Under the pieces are notes generated by a model. The model saw nothing but the letters and a program-made list of their open reading frames with translations. It did not search any database and was not told where the DNA came from. From the NCBI GenBank assembly GCA_024529925.1, contig JAFEUB010000808.1, positions 62,001-126,000 of the forward strand: a DNA stretch of 64,000 nucleotides, read 5' to 3'. The DNA comes from Ophthalmolycus amberensis. Lineage: Eukaryota; Chordata; Actinopteri; Perciformes; Zoarcidae. This document shows, in pieces, positions 41,101 through 52,818 of the stretch. Within the stretch, counting starts at the first letter, position 1. Each line of letters opens with the position of its first letter. The position numbers were made by a program, and so were the translations under genes.

Positions 41101-44100
41101 TTTGTGAAATCCACATAGTTTCAAAGATTTTCTTCAGAAAAGTGGCTCAGGATAGTTGATTTCACAGTCTGATGTCATTTTCATGAATATCTGCAACTTT
41201 CAGCACTTTACTGGCATTTTCAATTTTTTATGCTCTTAAAGTGCGTTTCAGGCAGAGAGGAGGCCAAAAGTGGATTTTGTGAAATCCACATAGTTTCAAA
41301 GATTTTCTTCAGAAAAGTGGCTCAGGATAGTTGATTTCACAGTCTGATGTCATTTTCATGAATATCTGCAACTTTCAGCACTTTACTGGCATTTTCAATT
41401 TTTTATGCTCTTAAAGTGCGTTTCAGGCAGAGAGGAGGCCAAAAGTGGATTTTGTGAAATCCACATAGTTTCAAAGATTTTCTTCAGAAAAGTGGCTCAG
41501 GATAGTTGATTTCACAGTCTGATGTCATTTTCATGAATATCTGCAACTTTCAGCACTTTACTGGCATTTTCAATTTTTTATGCTCTTAAAGTGCGTTTCA
41601 GGCAGAGAGGAGGCCAAAAGTGGATTTTGTGAAATCCACATAGTTTCAAAGATTTTCTTCAGAAAAGTGGCTCAGGATAGTTGATTTCACAGTCTGATGT
41701 CATTTTCATGAATATCTGCAACTTTCAGCACTTTACTGGCATTTTCAATTTTTTATGCTCTTAAAGTGCGTTTCAGGCAGAGAGGAGGCCAAAAGTGGAT
41801 TTTGTGAAATCCACATAGTTTCAAAGATTTTCTTCAGAAAAGTGGCTCAGGATAGTTGATTTCACAGTCTGATGTCATTTTCATGAATATCTGCAACTTT
41901 CAGCACTTTACTGGCATTTTCAATTTTTTATGCTCTTAAAGTGCGTTTCAGGCAGAGAGGAGGCCAAAAGTGGATTTTGTGAAATCCACATAGTTTCAAA
42001 GATTTTCTTCAGAAAAGTGGCTCAGGATAGTTGATTTCACAGTCTGATGTCATTTTCATGAATATCTGCAACTTTCAGCACTTTACTGGCATTTTCAATT
42101 TTTTATGCTCTTAAAGTGCGTTTCAGGCAGAGAGGAGGCCAAAAGTGGATTTTGTGAAATCCACATAGTTTCAAAGATTTTCTTCAGAAAAGTGGCTCAG
42201 GATAGTTGATTTCACAGTCTGATGTCATTTTCATGAATATCTGCAACTTTCAGCACTTTACTGGCATTTTCAATTTTTTATGCTCTTAAAGTGCGTTTCA
42301 GGCAGAGAGGAGGCCAAAAGTGGATTTTGTGAAATCCACATAGTTTCAAAGATTTTCTTCAGAAAAGTGGCTCAGGATAGTTGATTTCACAGTCTGATGT
42401 CATTTTCATGAATATCTGCAACTTTCAGCACTTTACTGGCATTTTCAAATTTTTTATGCTCTTAAAGTGCGTTTCAGGCAGAGAGGAGGCCAAAAGTGGA
42501 TTTTGTGAAATCCACATAGTTTCAAAGATTTTCTTCAGAAAAGTGGCTCAGGATAGTTGATTTCACAGTCTGATGTCATTTTCATGAATATCTGCAACTT
42601 TCAGCACTTTACTGGCATTTTCAAATTTTTATGCTCTTAAAGTGCGTTTCAGGCAGAGAGGAGGCCAAAAGTGGATTTTGTGAAATCCACATAGTTTCAA
42701 AGATTTTCTTCAGAAAAGTGGCTCAGGATAGTTGATTTCACAGTCTGATGTCATTTTCATGAATATCTGCAACTTTCAGCACTTTACTGGCATTTTCAAT
42801 TTTTTATGCTCTTAAAGTGCGTTTCAGGCAGAGAGGAGGCCAAAAGTGGATTTTGTGAAATCCACATAGTTTCAAAGATTTTCTTCAGAAAAGTGGCTCA
42901 GGATAGTTGATTTCACAGTCTGATGTCATTTTCATGAATATCTGCAACTTTCAGCACTTTACTGGCATTTTCAATTTTTTATGCTCTTAAAGTGCGTTTC
43001 AGGCAGAGAGGAGGCCAAAAGTGGATTTTGTGAAATCCACATAGTTTCAAAGATTTTCTTCAGAAAAGTGGCTCAGGATAGTTGATTTCACAGTCTGATG
43101 TCATTTTCATGAATATCTGCAACTTTCAGCACTTTACTGGCATTTTCAATTTTTTATGCTCTTAAAGTGCGTTTCAGGCAGAGAGGAGGCCAAAAGTGGA
43201 TTTTGTGAAATCCACATAGTTTCAAAGATTTTCTTCAGAAAAGTGGCTCAGGATAGTTGATTTCACAGTCTGATGTCATTTTCATGAATATCTGCAACTT
43301 TCAGCACTTTACTGGCATTTTCAATTTTTATGCTCTTAAAGTGCGTTTCAGGCAGAGAGGAGGCCAAAAGTGGATTTTGTGAAATCCACATAGTTTCAAA
43401 GATTTTCTTCAGAAAAGTGGCTCAGGATAGTTGATTTCACAGTCTGATGTCATTTTCATGAATATCTGCAACTTTCAGCACTTTACTGGCATTTTCAATT
43501 TTTTATGCTCTTAAAGTGCGTTTCAGGCAGAGAGGAGGCCAAAAGTGGATTTTGTGAAATCCACATAGTTTCAAAGATTTTCTTCAGAAAAGTGGCTCAG
43601 GATAGTTGATTTCACAGTCTGATGTCATTTTCATGAATATCTGCAACTTTCAGCACTTTACTGGCATTTTCAATTTTTATGCTCTTAAAGTGCGTTTCAG
43701 GCAGAGAGGAGGCCAAAAGTGGATTTTGTGAAATCCACATAGTTTCAAAGATTTTCTTCAGAAAAGTGGCTCAGGATAGTTGATTTCACAGTCTGATGTC
43801 ATTTTCATGAATATCTGCAACTTTCAGCACTTTACTGGCATTTTCAATTTTTTATGCTCTTAAAGTGCGTTTCAGGCAGAGAGGAGGCCAAAAGTGGATT
43901 TTGTGAAATCCACATAGTTTCAAAGATTTTCTTCAGAAAAGTGGCTCAGGATAGTTGATTTCACAGTCTGATGTCATTTTCATGAATATCTGCAACTTTC
44001 AGCACTTTACTGGCATTTTCAATTTTTTATGCTCTTAAAGTGCGTTTCAGGCAGAGAGGAGGCCAAAAGTGGATTTTGTGAAATCCACATAGTTTCAAAG

Positions 44101-47100
44101 ATTTTCTTCAGAAAAGTGGCTCAGGATAGTTGATTTCACAGTCTGATGTCATTTTCATGAATATCTGCAACTTTCAGCACTTTACTGGCATTTTCAATTT
44201 TTTATGCTCTTAAAGTGCGTTTCAGGCAGAGAGGAGGCCAAAAGTGGATTTTGTGAAATCCACATAGTTTCAAAGATTTTCTTCAGAAAAGTGGCTCAGG
44301 ATAGTTGATTTCACAGTCTGATGTCATTTTCATGAATATCTGCAACTTTCAGCACTTTACTGGCATTTTCAAATTTTTATGCTCTTAAAGTGCGTTTCAG
44401 GCAGAGAGGAGGCCAAAAGTGGATTTTGTGAAATCCACATAGTTTCAAAGATTTTCTTCAGAAAAGTGGCTCAGGATAGTTGATTTCACAGTCTGATGTC
44501 ATTTTCATGAATATCTGCAACTTTCAGCACTTTACTGGCATTTTCAAATTTTTATGCTCTTAAAGTGCGTTTCAGGCAGAGAGGAGGCCAAAAGTGGATT
44601 TTGTGAAATCCACATAGTTTCAAAGATTTTCTTCAGAAAAGTGGCTCAGGATAGTTGATTTCACAGTCTGATGTCATTTTCATGAATATCTGCAACTTTC
44701 AGCACTTTACTGGCATTTTCAATTTTTTATGCTCTTAAAGTGCGTTTCAGGCAGAGAGGAGGCCAAAAGTGGATTTTGTGAAATCCACATAGTTTCAAAG
44801 ATTTTCTTCAGAAAAGTGGCTCAGGATAGTTGATTTCACAGTCTGATGTCATTTTCATGAATATCTGCAACTTTCAGCACTTTACTGGCATTTTCAATTT
44901 TTTATGCTCTTAAAGTGCGTTTCAGGCAGAGAGGAGGCCAAAAGTGGATTTTGTGAAATCCACATAGTTTCAAAGATTTTCTTCAGAAAAGTGGCTCAGG
45001 ATAGTTGATTTCACAGTCTGATGTCATTTTCATGAATATCTGCAACTTTCAGCACTTTACTGGCATTTTCAATTTTTTATGCTCTTAAAGTGCGTTTCAG
45101 GCAGAGAGGAGGCCAAAAGTGGATTTTGTGAAATCCACATAGTTTCAAAGATTTTCTTCAGAAAAGTGGCTCAGGATAGTTGATTTCACAGTCTGATGTC
45201 ATTTTCATGAATATCTGCAACTTTCAGCACTTTACTGGCATTTTCAATTTTTTATGCTCTTAAAGTGCGTTTCAGGCAGAGAGGAGGCCAAAAGTGGATT
45301 TTGTGAAATCCACATAGTTTCAAAGATTTTCTTCAGAAAAGTGGCTCAGGATAGTTGATTTCACAGTCTGATGTCATTTTCATGAATATCTGCAACTTTC
45401 AGCACTTTACTGGCATTTTCAATTTTTTATGCTCTTAAAGTGCGTTTCAGGCAGAGAGGAGGCCAAAAGTGGATTTTGTGAAATCCACATAGTTTCAAAG
45501 ATTTTCTTCAGAAAAGTGGCTCAGGATAGTTGATTTCACAGTCTGATGTCATTTTCATGAATATCTGCAACTTTCAGCACTTTACTGGCATTTTCAAATT
45601 TTTATGCTCTTAAAGTGCGTTTCAGGCAGAGAGGAGGCCAAAAGTGGATTTTGTGAAATCCACATAGTTTCAAAGATTTTCTTCAGAAAAGTGGCTCAGG
45701 ATAGTTGATTTCACAGTCTGATGTCATTTTCATGAATATCTGCAACTTTCAGCACTTTACTGGCATTTTCAATTTTTTATGCTCTTAAAGTGCGTTTCAG
45801 GCAGAGAGGAGGCCAAAAGTGGATTTTGTGAAATCCACATAGTTTCAAAGATTTTCTTCAGAAAAGTGGCTCAGGATAGTTGATTTCACAGTCTGATGTC
45901 ATTTTCATGAATATCTGCAACTTTCAGCACTTTACTGGCATTTTCAATTTTTTATGCTCTTAAAGTGCGTTTCAGGCAGAGAGGAGGCCAAAAGTGGATT
46001 TTGTGAAATCCACATAGTTTCAAAGATTTTCTTCAGAAAAGTGGCTCAGGATAGTTGATTTCACAGTCTGATGTCATTTTCATGAATATCTGCAACTTTC
46101 AGCACTTTACTGGCATTTTCAATTTTTTATGCTCTTAAAGTGCGTTTCAGGCAGAGAGGAGGCCAAAAGTGGATTTTGTGAAATCCACATAGTTTCAAAG
46201 ATTTTCTTCAGAAAAGTGGCTCAGGATAGTTGATTTCACAGTCTGATGTCATTTTCATGAATATCTGCAACTTTCAGCACTTTACTGGCATTTTCAAATT
46301 TTTTATGCTCTTAAAGTGCGTTTCAGGCAGAGAGGAGGCCAAAAGTGGATTTTGTGAAATCCACATAGTTTCAAAGATTTTCTTCAGAAAAGTGGCTCAG
46401 GATAGTTGATTTCACAGTCTGATGTCATTTTCATGAATATCTGCAACTTTCAGCACTTTACTGGCATTTTCAATTTTTTATGCTCTTAAAGTGCGTTTCA
46501 GGCAGAGAGGAGGCCAAAAGTGGATTTTGTGAAATCCACATAGTTTCAAAGATTTTCTTCAGAAAAGTGGCTCAGGATAGTTGATTTCACAGTCTGATGT
46601 CATTTTCATGAATATCTGCAACTTTCAGCACTTTACTGGCATTTTCAATTTTTTATGCTCTTAAAGTGCGTTTCAGGCAGAGAGGAGGCCAAAAGTGGAT
46701 TTTGTGAAATCCACATAGTTTCAAAGATTTTCTTCAGAAAAGTGGCTCAGGATAGTTGATTTCACAGTCTGATGTCATTTTCATGACTATCTGCAACTTT
46801 CAGCACTTTACTGGCATTTTCAATTTTTTATGCTCTTAAAGTGCGTTTCAGGCAGAGAGGAGGCCAAAAGTGGATTTTGTGAAATCCACATAGTTTCAAA
46901 GATTTTCTTCAGAAAAGTGGCTCAGGATAGTTGATTTCACAGTCTGATGTCATTTTCATGAATATCTGCAACTTTCAGCACTTTACTGGCATTTTCAATT
47001 TTTTATGCTCTTAAAGTGCGTTTCAGGCAGAGAGGAGGCCAAAAGTGGATTTTGTGAAATCCACATAGTTTCAAAGATTTTCTTCAGAAAAGTGGCTCAG

Positions 47101-50100
47101 GATAGTTGATTTCACAGTCTGATGTCATTTTCATGAATATCTGCAACTTTCAGCACTTTACTGGCATTTTCAAATTTTTATGCTCTTAAAGTGCGTTTCA
47201 GGCAGAGAGGAGGCCAAAAGTGGATTTTGTGAAATCCACATAGTTTCAAAGATTTTCTTCAGAAAAGTGGCTCAGGATAGTTGATTTCACAGTCTGATGT
47301 CATTTTCATGAATATCTGCAACTTTCAGCACTTTACTGGCATTTTCAATTTTTTATGCTCTTAAAGTGCGTTTCAGGCAGAGAGGAGGCCAAAAGTGGAT
47401 TTTGTGAAATCCACATAGTTTCAAAGATTTTCTTCAGAAAAGTGGCTCAGGATAGTTGATTTCACAGTCTGATGTCATTTTCATGAATATCTGCAACTTT
47501 CAGCACTTTACTGGCATTTTCAAATTTTTATGCTCTTAAAGTGCGTTTCAGGCAGAGAGGAGGCCAAAAGTGGATTTTGTGAAATCCACATAGTTTCAAA
47601 GATTTTCTTCAGAAAAGTGGCTCAGGATAGTTGATTTCACAGTCTGATGTCATTTTCATGAATATCTGCAACTTTCAGCACTTTACTGGCATTTTCAATT
47701 TTTTATGCTCTTAAAGTGCGTTTCAGGCAGAGAGGAGGCCAAAAGTGGATTTTGTGAAATCCACATAGTTTCAAAGATTTTCTTCAGAAAAGTGGCTCAG
47801 GATAGTTGATTTCACAGTCTGATGTCATTTTCATGAATATCTGCAACTTTCAGCACTTTACTGGCATTTTCAATTTTTTATGCTCTTAAAGTGCGTTTCA
47901 GGCAGAGAGGAGGCCAAAAGTGGATTTTGTGAAATCCACATAGTTTCAAAGATTTTCTTCAGAAAAGTGGCTCAGGATAGTTGATTTCACAGTCTGATGT
48001 CATTTTCATGAATATCTGCAACTTTCAGCACTTTACTGGCATTTTCAATTTTTTATGCTCTTAAAGTGCGTTTCAGGCAGAGAGGAGGCCAAAAGTGGAT
48101 TTTGTGAAATCCACATAGTTTCAAAGATTTTCTTCAGAAAAGTGGCTCAGGATAGTTGATTTCACAGTCTGATGTCATTTTCATGAATATCTGCAACTTT
48201 CAGCACTTTACTGGCATTTTCAATTTTTTATGCTCTTAAAGTGCGTTTCAGGCAGAGAGGAGGCCAAAAGTGGATTTTATGAAATCCACATAGTTTCAAA
48301 GATTTTCTTCAGAAAAGTGGCTCAGGATAGTTGATTTCACAGTCTGATGTCATTTTCATGAATATCTGCAACTTTCAGCACTTTACTGGCATTTTCAATT
48401 TTTTATGCTCTTAAAGTGCGTTTCAGGCAGAGAGGAGGCCAAAAGTGGATTTTGTGAAATCCACATAGTTTCAAAGATTTTCTTCAGAAAAGTGGCTCAG
48501 GATAGTTGATTTCACAGTCTGATGTCATTTTCATGAATATCTGCAACTTTCAGCACTTTACTGGCATTTTCAATTTTTTATGCTCTTAAAGTGCGTTTCA
48601 GGCAGAGAGGAGGCCAAAAGTGGATTTTGTGAAATCCACATAGTTTCAAAGATTTTCTTCAGAAAAGTGGCTCAGGATAGTTGATTTCACAGTCTGATGT
48701 CATTTTCATGAATATCTGCAACTTTCAGCACTTTACTGGCATTTTCAAATTTTTATGCTCTTAAAGTGCGTTTCAGGCAGAGAGGAGGCCAAAAGTGGAT
48801 TTTGTGAAATCCACATAGTTTCAAAGATTTTCTTCAGAAAAGTGGCTCAGGATAGTTGATTTCACAGTCTGATGTCATTTTCATGAATATCTGCAACTTT
48901 CAGCACTTTACTGGCATTTTCAATTTTTTATGCTCTTAAAGTGCGTTTCAGGCAGAGAGGAGGCCAAAAGTGGATTTTGTGAAATCCACATAGTTTCAAA
49001 GATTTTCTTCAGAAAAGTGGCTCAGGATAGTTGATTTCACAGTCTGATGTCATTTTCATGAATATCTGCAACTTTCAGCACTTTACTGGCATTTTCAATT
49101 TTTTATGCTCTTAAAGTGCGTTTCAGGCAGAGAGGAGGCCAAAAGTGGATTTTGTGAAAGTCCACATAGTTTCAAAGATTTTCTTCAGAAAAGTGGCTCA
49201 GGATAGTTGATTTCACAGTCTGATGTCATTTTCATGAATATCTGCAACTTTCAGCACTTTACTGGCATTTTCAATTTTTTATGCTCTTAAAGTGCGTTTC
49301 AGGCAGAGAGGAGGCCAAAAGTGGATTTTATGAAATCCACATAGTTTCAAAGATTTTCTTCAGAAAAGTGGCTCAGGATAGTTGATTTCACAGTCTGATG
49401 TCATTTTCATGAATATCTGCAACTTTCAGCACTTTACTGGCATTTTCAATTTTTTATGCTCTTAAAGTGCGTTTCAGGCAGAGAGGAGGCCAAAAGTGGA
49501 TTTTGTGAAATCCACATAGTTTCAAAGATTTTCTTCAGAAAAGTGGCTCAGGATAGTTGATTTCACAGTCTGATGTCATTTTCATGAATATCTGCAACTT
49601 TCAGCACTTTACTGGCATTTTCAATTTTTTATGCTCTTAAAGTGCGTTTCAGGCAGAGAGGAGGCCAAAAGTGGATTTTGTGAAAGTCCACATAGTTTCA
49701 AAGATTTTCTTCAGAAAAGTGGCTCAGGATAGTTGATTTCACAGTCTGATGTCATTTTCATGAATATCTGCAACTTTCAGCACTTTACTGGCATTTTCAA
49801 TTTTTTATGCTCTTAAAGTGCGTTTCAGGCAGAGAGGAGGCCAAAAGTGGATTTTGTGAAATCCACATAGTTTCAAAGATTTTCTTCAGAAAAGTGGCTC
49901 AGGATAGTTGATTTCACAGTCTGATGTCATTTTCATGAATATCTGCAACTTTCAGCACTTTACTGGCATTTTCAATTTTTTATGCTCTTAAAGTGCGTTT
50001 CAGGCAGAGAGGAGGCCAAAAGTGGATTTTGTGAAATCCACATAGTTTCAAAGATTTTCTTCAGAAAAGTGGCTCAGGATAGTTGATTTCACAGTCTGAT

Positions 50101-51709
50101 GTCATTTTCATGAATATCTGCAACTTTCAGCACTTTACTGGCATTTTCAATTTTTTATGCTCTTAAAGTGCGTTTCAGGCAGAGAGGAGGCCAAAAGTGG
50201 ATTTTGTGAAATCCACATAGTTTCAAAGATTTTCTTCAGAAAAGTGGCTCAGGATAGTTGATTTCACAGTCTGATGTCATTTTCATGAATATCTGCAACT
50301 TTCAGCACTTTACTGGCATTTTCAAATTTTTATGCTCTTAAAGTGCGTTTCAGGCAGAGAGGAGGCCAAAAGTGGATTTTGTGAAATCCACATAGTTTCA
50401 AAGATTTTCTTCAGAAAAGTGGCTCAGGATAGTTGATTTCACAGTCTGATGTCATTTTCATGAATATCTGCAACTTTCAGCACTTTACTGGCATTTTCAA
50501 TTTTTTATGCTCTTAAAGTGCGTTTCAGGCAGAGAGGAGGCCAAAAGTGGATTTTGTGAAAGTCCACATAGTTTCAAAGATTTTCTTCAGAAAAGTGGCT
50601 CAGGATAGTTGATTTCACAGTCTGATGTCATTTTCATGAATATCTGCAACTTTCAGCACTTTACTGGCATTTTCAATTTTTTATGCTCTTAAAGTGCGTT
50701 TCAGGCAGAGAGGAGGCCAAAAGTGGATTTTGTGAAATCCACATAGTTTCAAAGATTTTCTTCAGAAAAGTGGCTCAGGATAGTTGATTTCACAGTCTGA
50801 TGTCATTTTCATGAATATCTGCAACTTTCAGCACTTTACTGGCATTTTCAATTTTTTATGCTCTTAAAGTGCGTTTCAGGCAGAGAGGAGGCCAAAAGTG
50901 GATTTTATGAAATCCACATAGTTTCAAAGATTTTCTTCAGAAAAGTGGCTCAGGATAGTTGATTTCACAGTCTGATGTCATTTTCATGAATATCTGCAAC
51001 TTTCAGCACTTTACTGGCATTTTCAATTTTTTATGCTCTTAAAGTGCGTTTCAGGCAGAGAGGAGGCCAAAAGTGGATTTTGTGAAATCCACATAGTTTC
51101 AAAGATTTTCTTCAGAAAAGTGGCTCAGGATAGTTGATTTCACAGTCTGATGTCATTTTCATGAATATCTGCAACTTTCAGCACTTTACTGGCATTTTCA
51201 ATTTTTTATGCTCTTAAAGTGCGTTTCAGGCAGAGAGGAGGCCAAAAGTGGATTTTGTGAAATCCACATAGTTTCAAAGATTTTCTTCAGAAAAGTGGCT
51301 CAGGATAGTTGATTTCACAGTCTGATGTCATTTTCATGAATATCTGCAACTTTCAGCACTTTACTGGCATTTTCAATTTTTTATGCTCTTAAAGTGCGTT
51401 TCAGGCAGAGAGGAGGCCAAAAGTGGATTTTATGAAATCCACATAGTTTCAAAGATTTTCTTCAGAAAAGTGGCTCAGGATAGTTGATTTCACAGTCTGA
51501 TGTCATTTTCATGAATATCTGCAACTTTCAGCACTTTACTGGCATTTTCAATTTTTTATGCTCTTAAAGTGCGTTTCAGGCAGAGAGGAGGCCAAAAGTG
51601 GATTTTGTGAAATCCACATAGTTTCAAAGATTTTCTTCAGAAAAGTGGCTCAGGATAGTTGATTTCACAGTCTGATGTCATTTTCATGAATATCTGCAAC
51701 TTTCAGCAC
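14161..51709 (-). repeat. Homogenised 175-bp satellite array with dyad
   Basis: More than 200 head-to-tail inverted monomers of 174-176 bp (for example, GCATTTTC at 15001 and 15176). Nearly all carry GTGGATTTTGTGAAATCCAC, a perfect 8-bp-arm dyad with a TGTG loop. Variation is almost confined to the T run after TTTTCAA (five or six T, or an extra A) and rare single-base changes, such as CATGACTATC at about 46785 and TTTTATGAAATCC from about 48275 on. There is no gene in this stretch. The uniformity implies recent amplification or ongoing homogenisation. A centromeric or pericentromeric role is inference only. Confidence 0.95.
51706..51709. repeat. Target-site duplication, left (GCAC)
   Basis: GCAC immediately precedes the LTR start TGTTATGG. 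The satellite monomer here normally reads CAGCACTTTACTGG, so the insertion split this site and duplicated four bases. It matches the GCAC at 61958-61961. Confidence 0.9.
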
Positions 51710-51828
51710 TGTTATGGAATATTCCTATGAACAGGCGGGAGAAGAGTGTCAAAATGTTATCAATTCAATGTCAAAATGAAACAGAGTCTGGATGAATGAT
51801 CAGAGTTGTAATAGTCAATTTATTTCGC

Positions 51829-51834
51829 TTGCAA
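51829..51834 (-). terminator. Poly(A) signal AATAAA, LTR 1
   Basis: AATAAA on the minus strand, about 80 bp downstream of the LTR TATA box. As the last LTR in the reading direction, this would be the 3' end-forming signal of the element. Confidence 0.6.
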
Positions 51835-51914
51835 GCAAAAGAGAGCACTATCCCACAGACACTTCTCTGTCACCTGTGTGAGAGGCTCTGAAAAACATCG
51901 TAAATGCATGGACA

Positions 51915-51921
51915 TTTTATA
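51915..51921 (-). promoter_or_regulatory. TATA box, LTR 1
   Basis: TATAAAA on the minus strand. Two ATTGG (inverted CCAAT) boxes lie 24-49 bp upstream (plus-strand CCAAT at 51945-51949 and 51960-51964), and the AATAAA signal lies about 80 bp downstream, a normal spacing for a retroviral U3/R. Confidence 0.7.
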
Positions 51922-51941
51922 CCCGAGTCACAGACAGAAAT

Positions 51942-51971
51942 ACACCAATACACAATACACCAATACACAAT
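51942..51971 (-). repeat. 2 x 15-bp direct repeat upstream of the LTR TATA box
   Basis: ACACCAATACACAAT occurs twice in direct succession on the plus strand. On the coding strand each unit holds an ATTGG (inverted CCAAT) motif, so this may be a small duplicated promoter element. The same repeat is in LTR 2 (56803-56832) and LTR 3 (61663-61692). Confidence 0.7.
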
Positions 51972-52236
51972 GGGGACAGACAGCCAGGAGCCTCCTGGTC
52001 AGAAAGAAATTAAGTCATAGTATGCAGAGACGGAGTAAAACAATGTGAGCCATCAGACACCATAAATACCTAAAGAGGGTCACGCCCCTCCTCTAATGCT
52101 AAACACAAGGAAATACCGTATGCAAGACCCCTTTGTCTGTCCCCGTCTGGGGAGACAGACAGAATACACAGGAACAAACAGGTAACAAGACTCTTTAACC
52201 CTAAAACATGAGACTATGTCATATTTTCCCATAACA

Positions 52237-52248
52237 TTCCACTCTTTT
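52237..52248 (-). promoter_or_regulatory. Polypurine tract, copy A
   Basis: On the minus strand AAAAGAGTGGAA sits directly against the LTR start TGTTATGG. Position and composition fit the plus-strand priming site of a retrovirus. It contains a single T interruption. Confidence 0.8.
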
Positions 52249-52429
52249 GGTTACAACATAACCACAATTAAACATAGTAAAAAAATGTAAAAATACTGAC
52301 TAGGGTGCAAAGGGTCGACTACCTTTGTCCCATCAGACCCCAGAGGATTATTCTGCCCCTGTCTTGAGGAGTCTGTTCCTAGCTAAATCAAGAAAGAAAC
52401 ATAAAGCAAATCAACCCAAAAAACATGAG
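52249..52429 (-). other. Non-coding stretch between the last ORF and the 3' LTR, copy A
   Basis: No reading frame of note. The only difference found between the two internal copies lies here: a run of seven A (52279-52285) against six in copy B (57140-57145). An intact env would be expected to end in this area, and none is seen. The copy B equivalent is 57110-57289. Confidence 0.6.
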
Positions 52430-52789
52430 TCAATTACACAGTTGATATTTCAAAAATCTGTTTTTGTGAGACAAAGTCTCTGATATATGAGCAACACGTT
52501 GAGATGTCGGCAAGAAGAGAGTTGTTGTCCTCTTCGTTTCCCTCAAGGCCTGGGAGATGAGATGTAGACAGTTAGCACAGATCACGCAAGTGTCTGTCGG
52601 CCACTGCCCGGTGTGATCCCGTCCTTGAATCACTGCTTGTCCTCCTGCGATGGCATAAAACACGTGGCGAGAGGGATTCTTCCAGCCGTCTTTCTTCCGT
52701 GGCATCCACGTCGCGTTGTAGACAGTTAACACAGAACACGCACGTGTCTGTCGGCTAACTGCCCGTTGTGATTTCCGTCCGTGAATCAC
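52430..52789 (-). CDS. Unrecognised 119-aa ORF at env position, copy A
   Basis: An open frame just downstream of the integrase remnant, where env would lie. I see no signal peptide, no hydrophobic transmembrane segment and no CX6CC-type motif, so I do not call it env. The gene is internally repetitive: a 74-76 bp unit beginning TGTAGACAGTT (plus strand) occurs at 52563-52636 and, diverged, at 52717-52792, so two parts of the protein resemble each other (GRKSQRAVSRQTR versus GRDHTGQWPTDTC). It could be a degenerate env 5' fragment, or simply non-coding sequence with an open frame. Confidence 0.3.
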   Translation of the reverse strand: MIHGRKSQRAVSRQTRACSVLTVYNATWMPRKKDGWKNPSRHVFYAIAGGQAVIQGRDHTGQWPTDTCVICANCLHLISQALRETKRTTTLFLPTSQRVAHISETLSHKNRFLKYQLCN

Positions 52790-52818
52790 TGCATCTCATC
52801 TGCTGATGGCGCCGTTGG

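Larger units (their letters stand above)
51710..52236 (-). repeat. LTR 1 (3' LTR of copy A)
   Basis: 527 bp, TGTTATGG...CCATAACA, with 8-bp terminal inverted repeats. On the minus strand it contains a TATA box (51915-51921), two ATTGG boxes in a 2 x 15-bp repeat just upstream (51942-51971) and an AATAAA signal (51829-51834), in the order expected of U3-R-U5. A 7-bp-arm palindrome CCAGGAGCCTCCTGG lies at 51984-51998, and an imperfect stem built from GTCTGTCCCC and GGGGAGACAGAC lies at about 52134-52160. It appears identical to the other two LTRs. Confidence 0.94.

Noticed and set aside
1..51709. CRISPR-like array
   Set aside because: Units are contiguous satellite monomers of about 175-185 bp with no unique spacers, and the context is eukaryotic.
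14161..51709. CENP-B box in the satellite monomer
   Set aside because: I looked for an NTTCGNNNNANNCGGGN pattern in the consensus on both strands and saw none.
52237..52818. A functional retroviral env gene
   Set aside because: The space between integrase and the 3' LTR is under 600 bp, with no signal peptide, fusion peptide, disulphide motif or transmembrane anchor.
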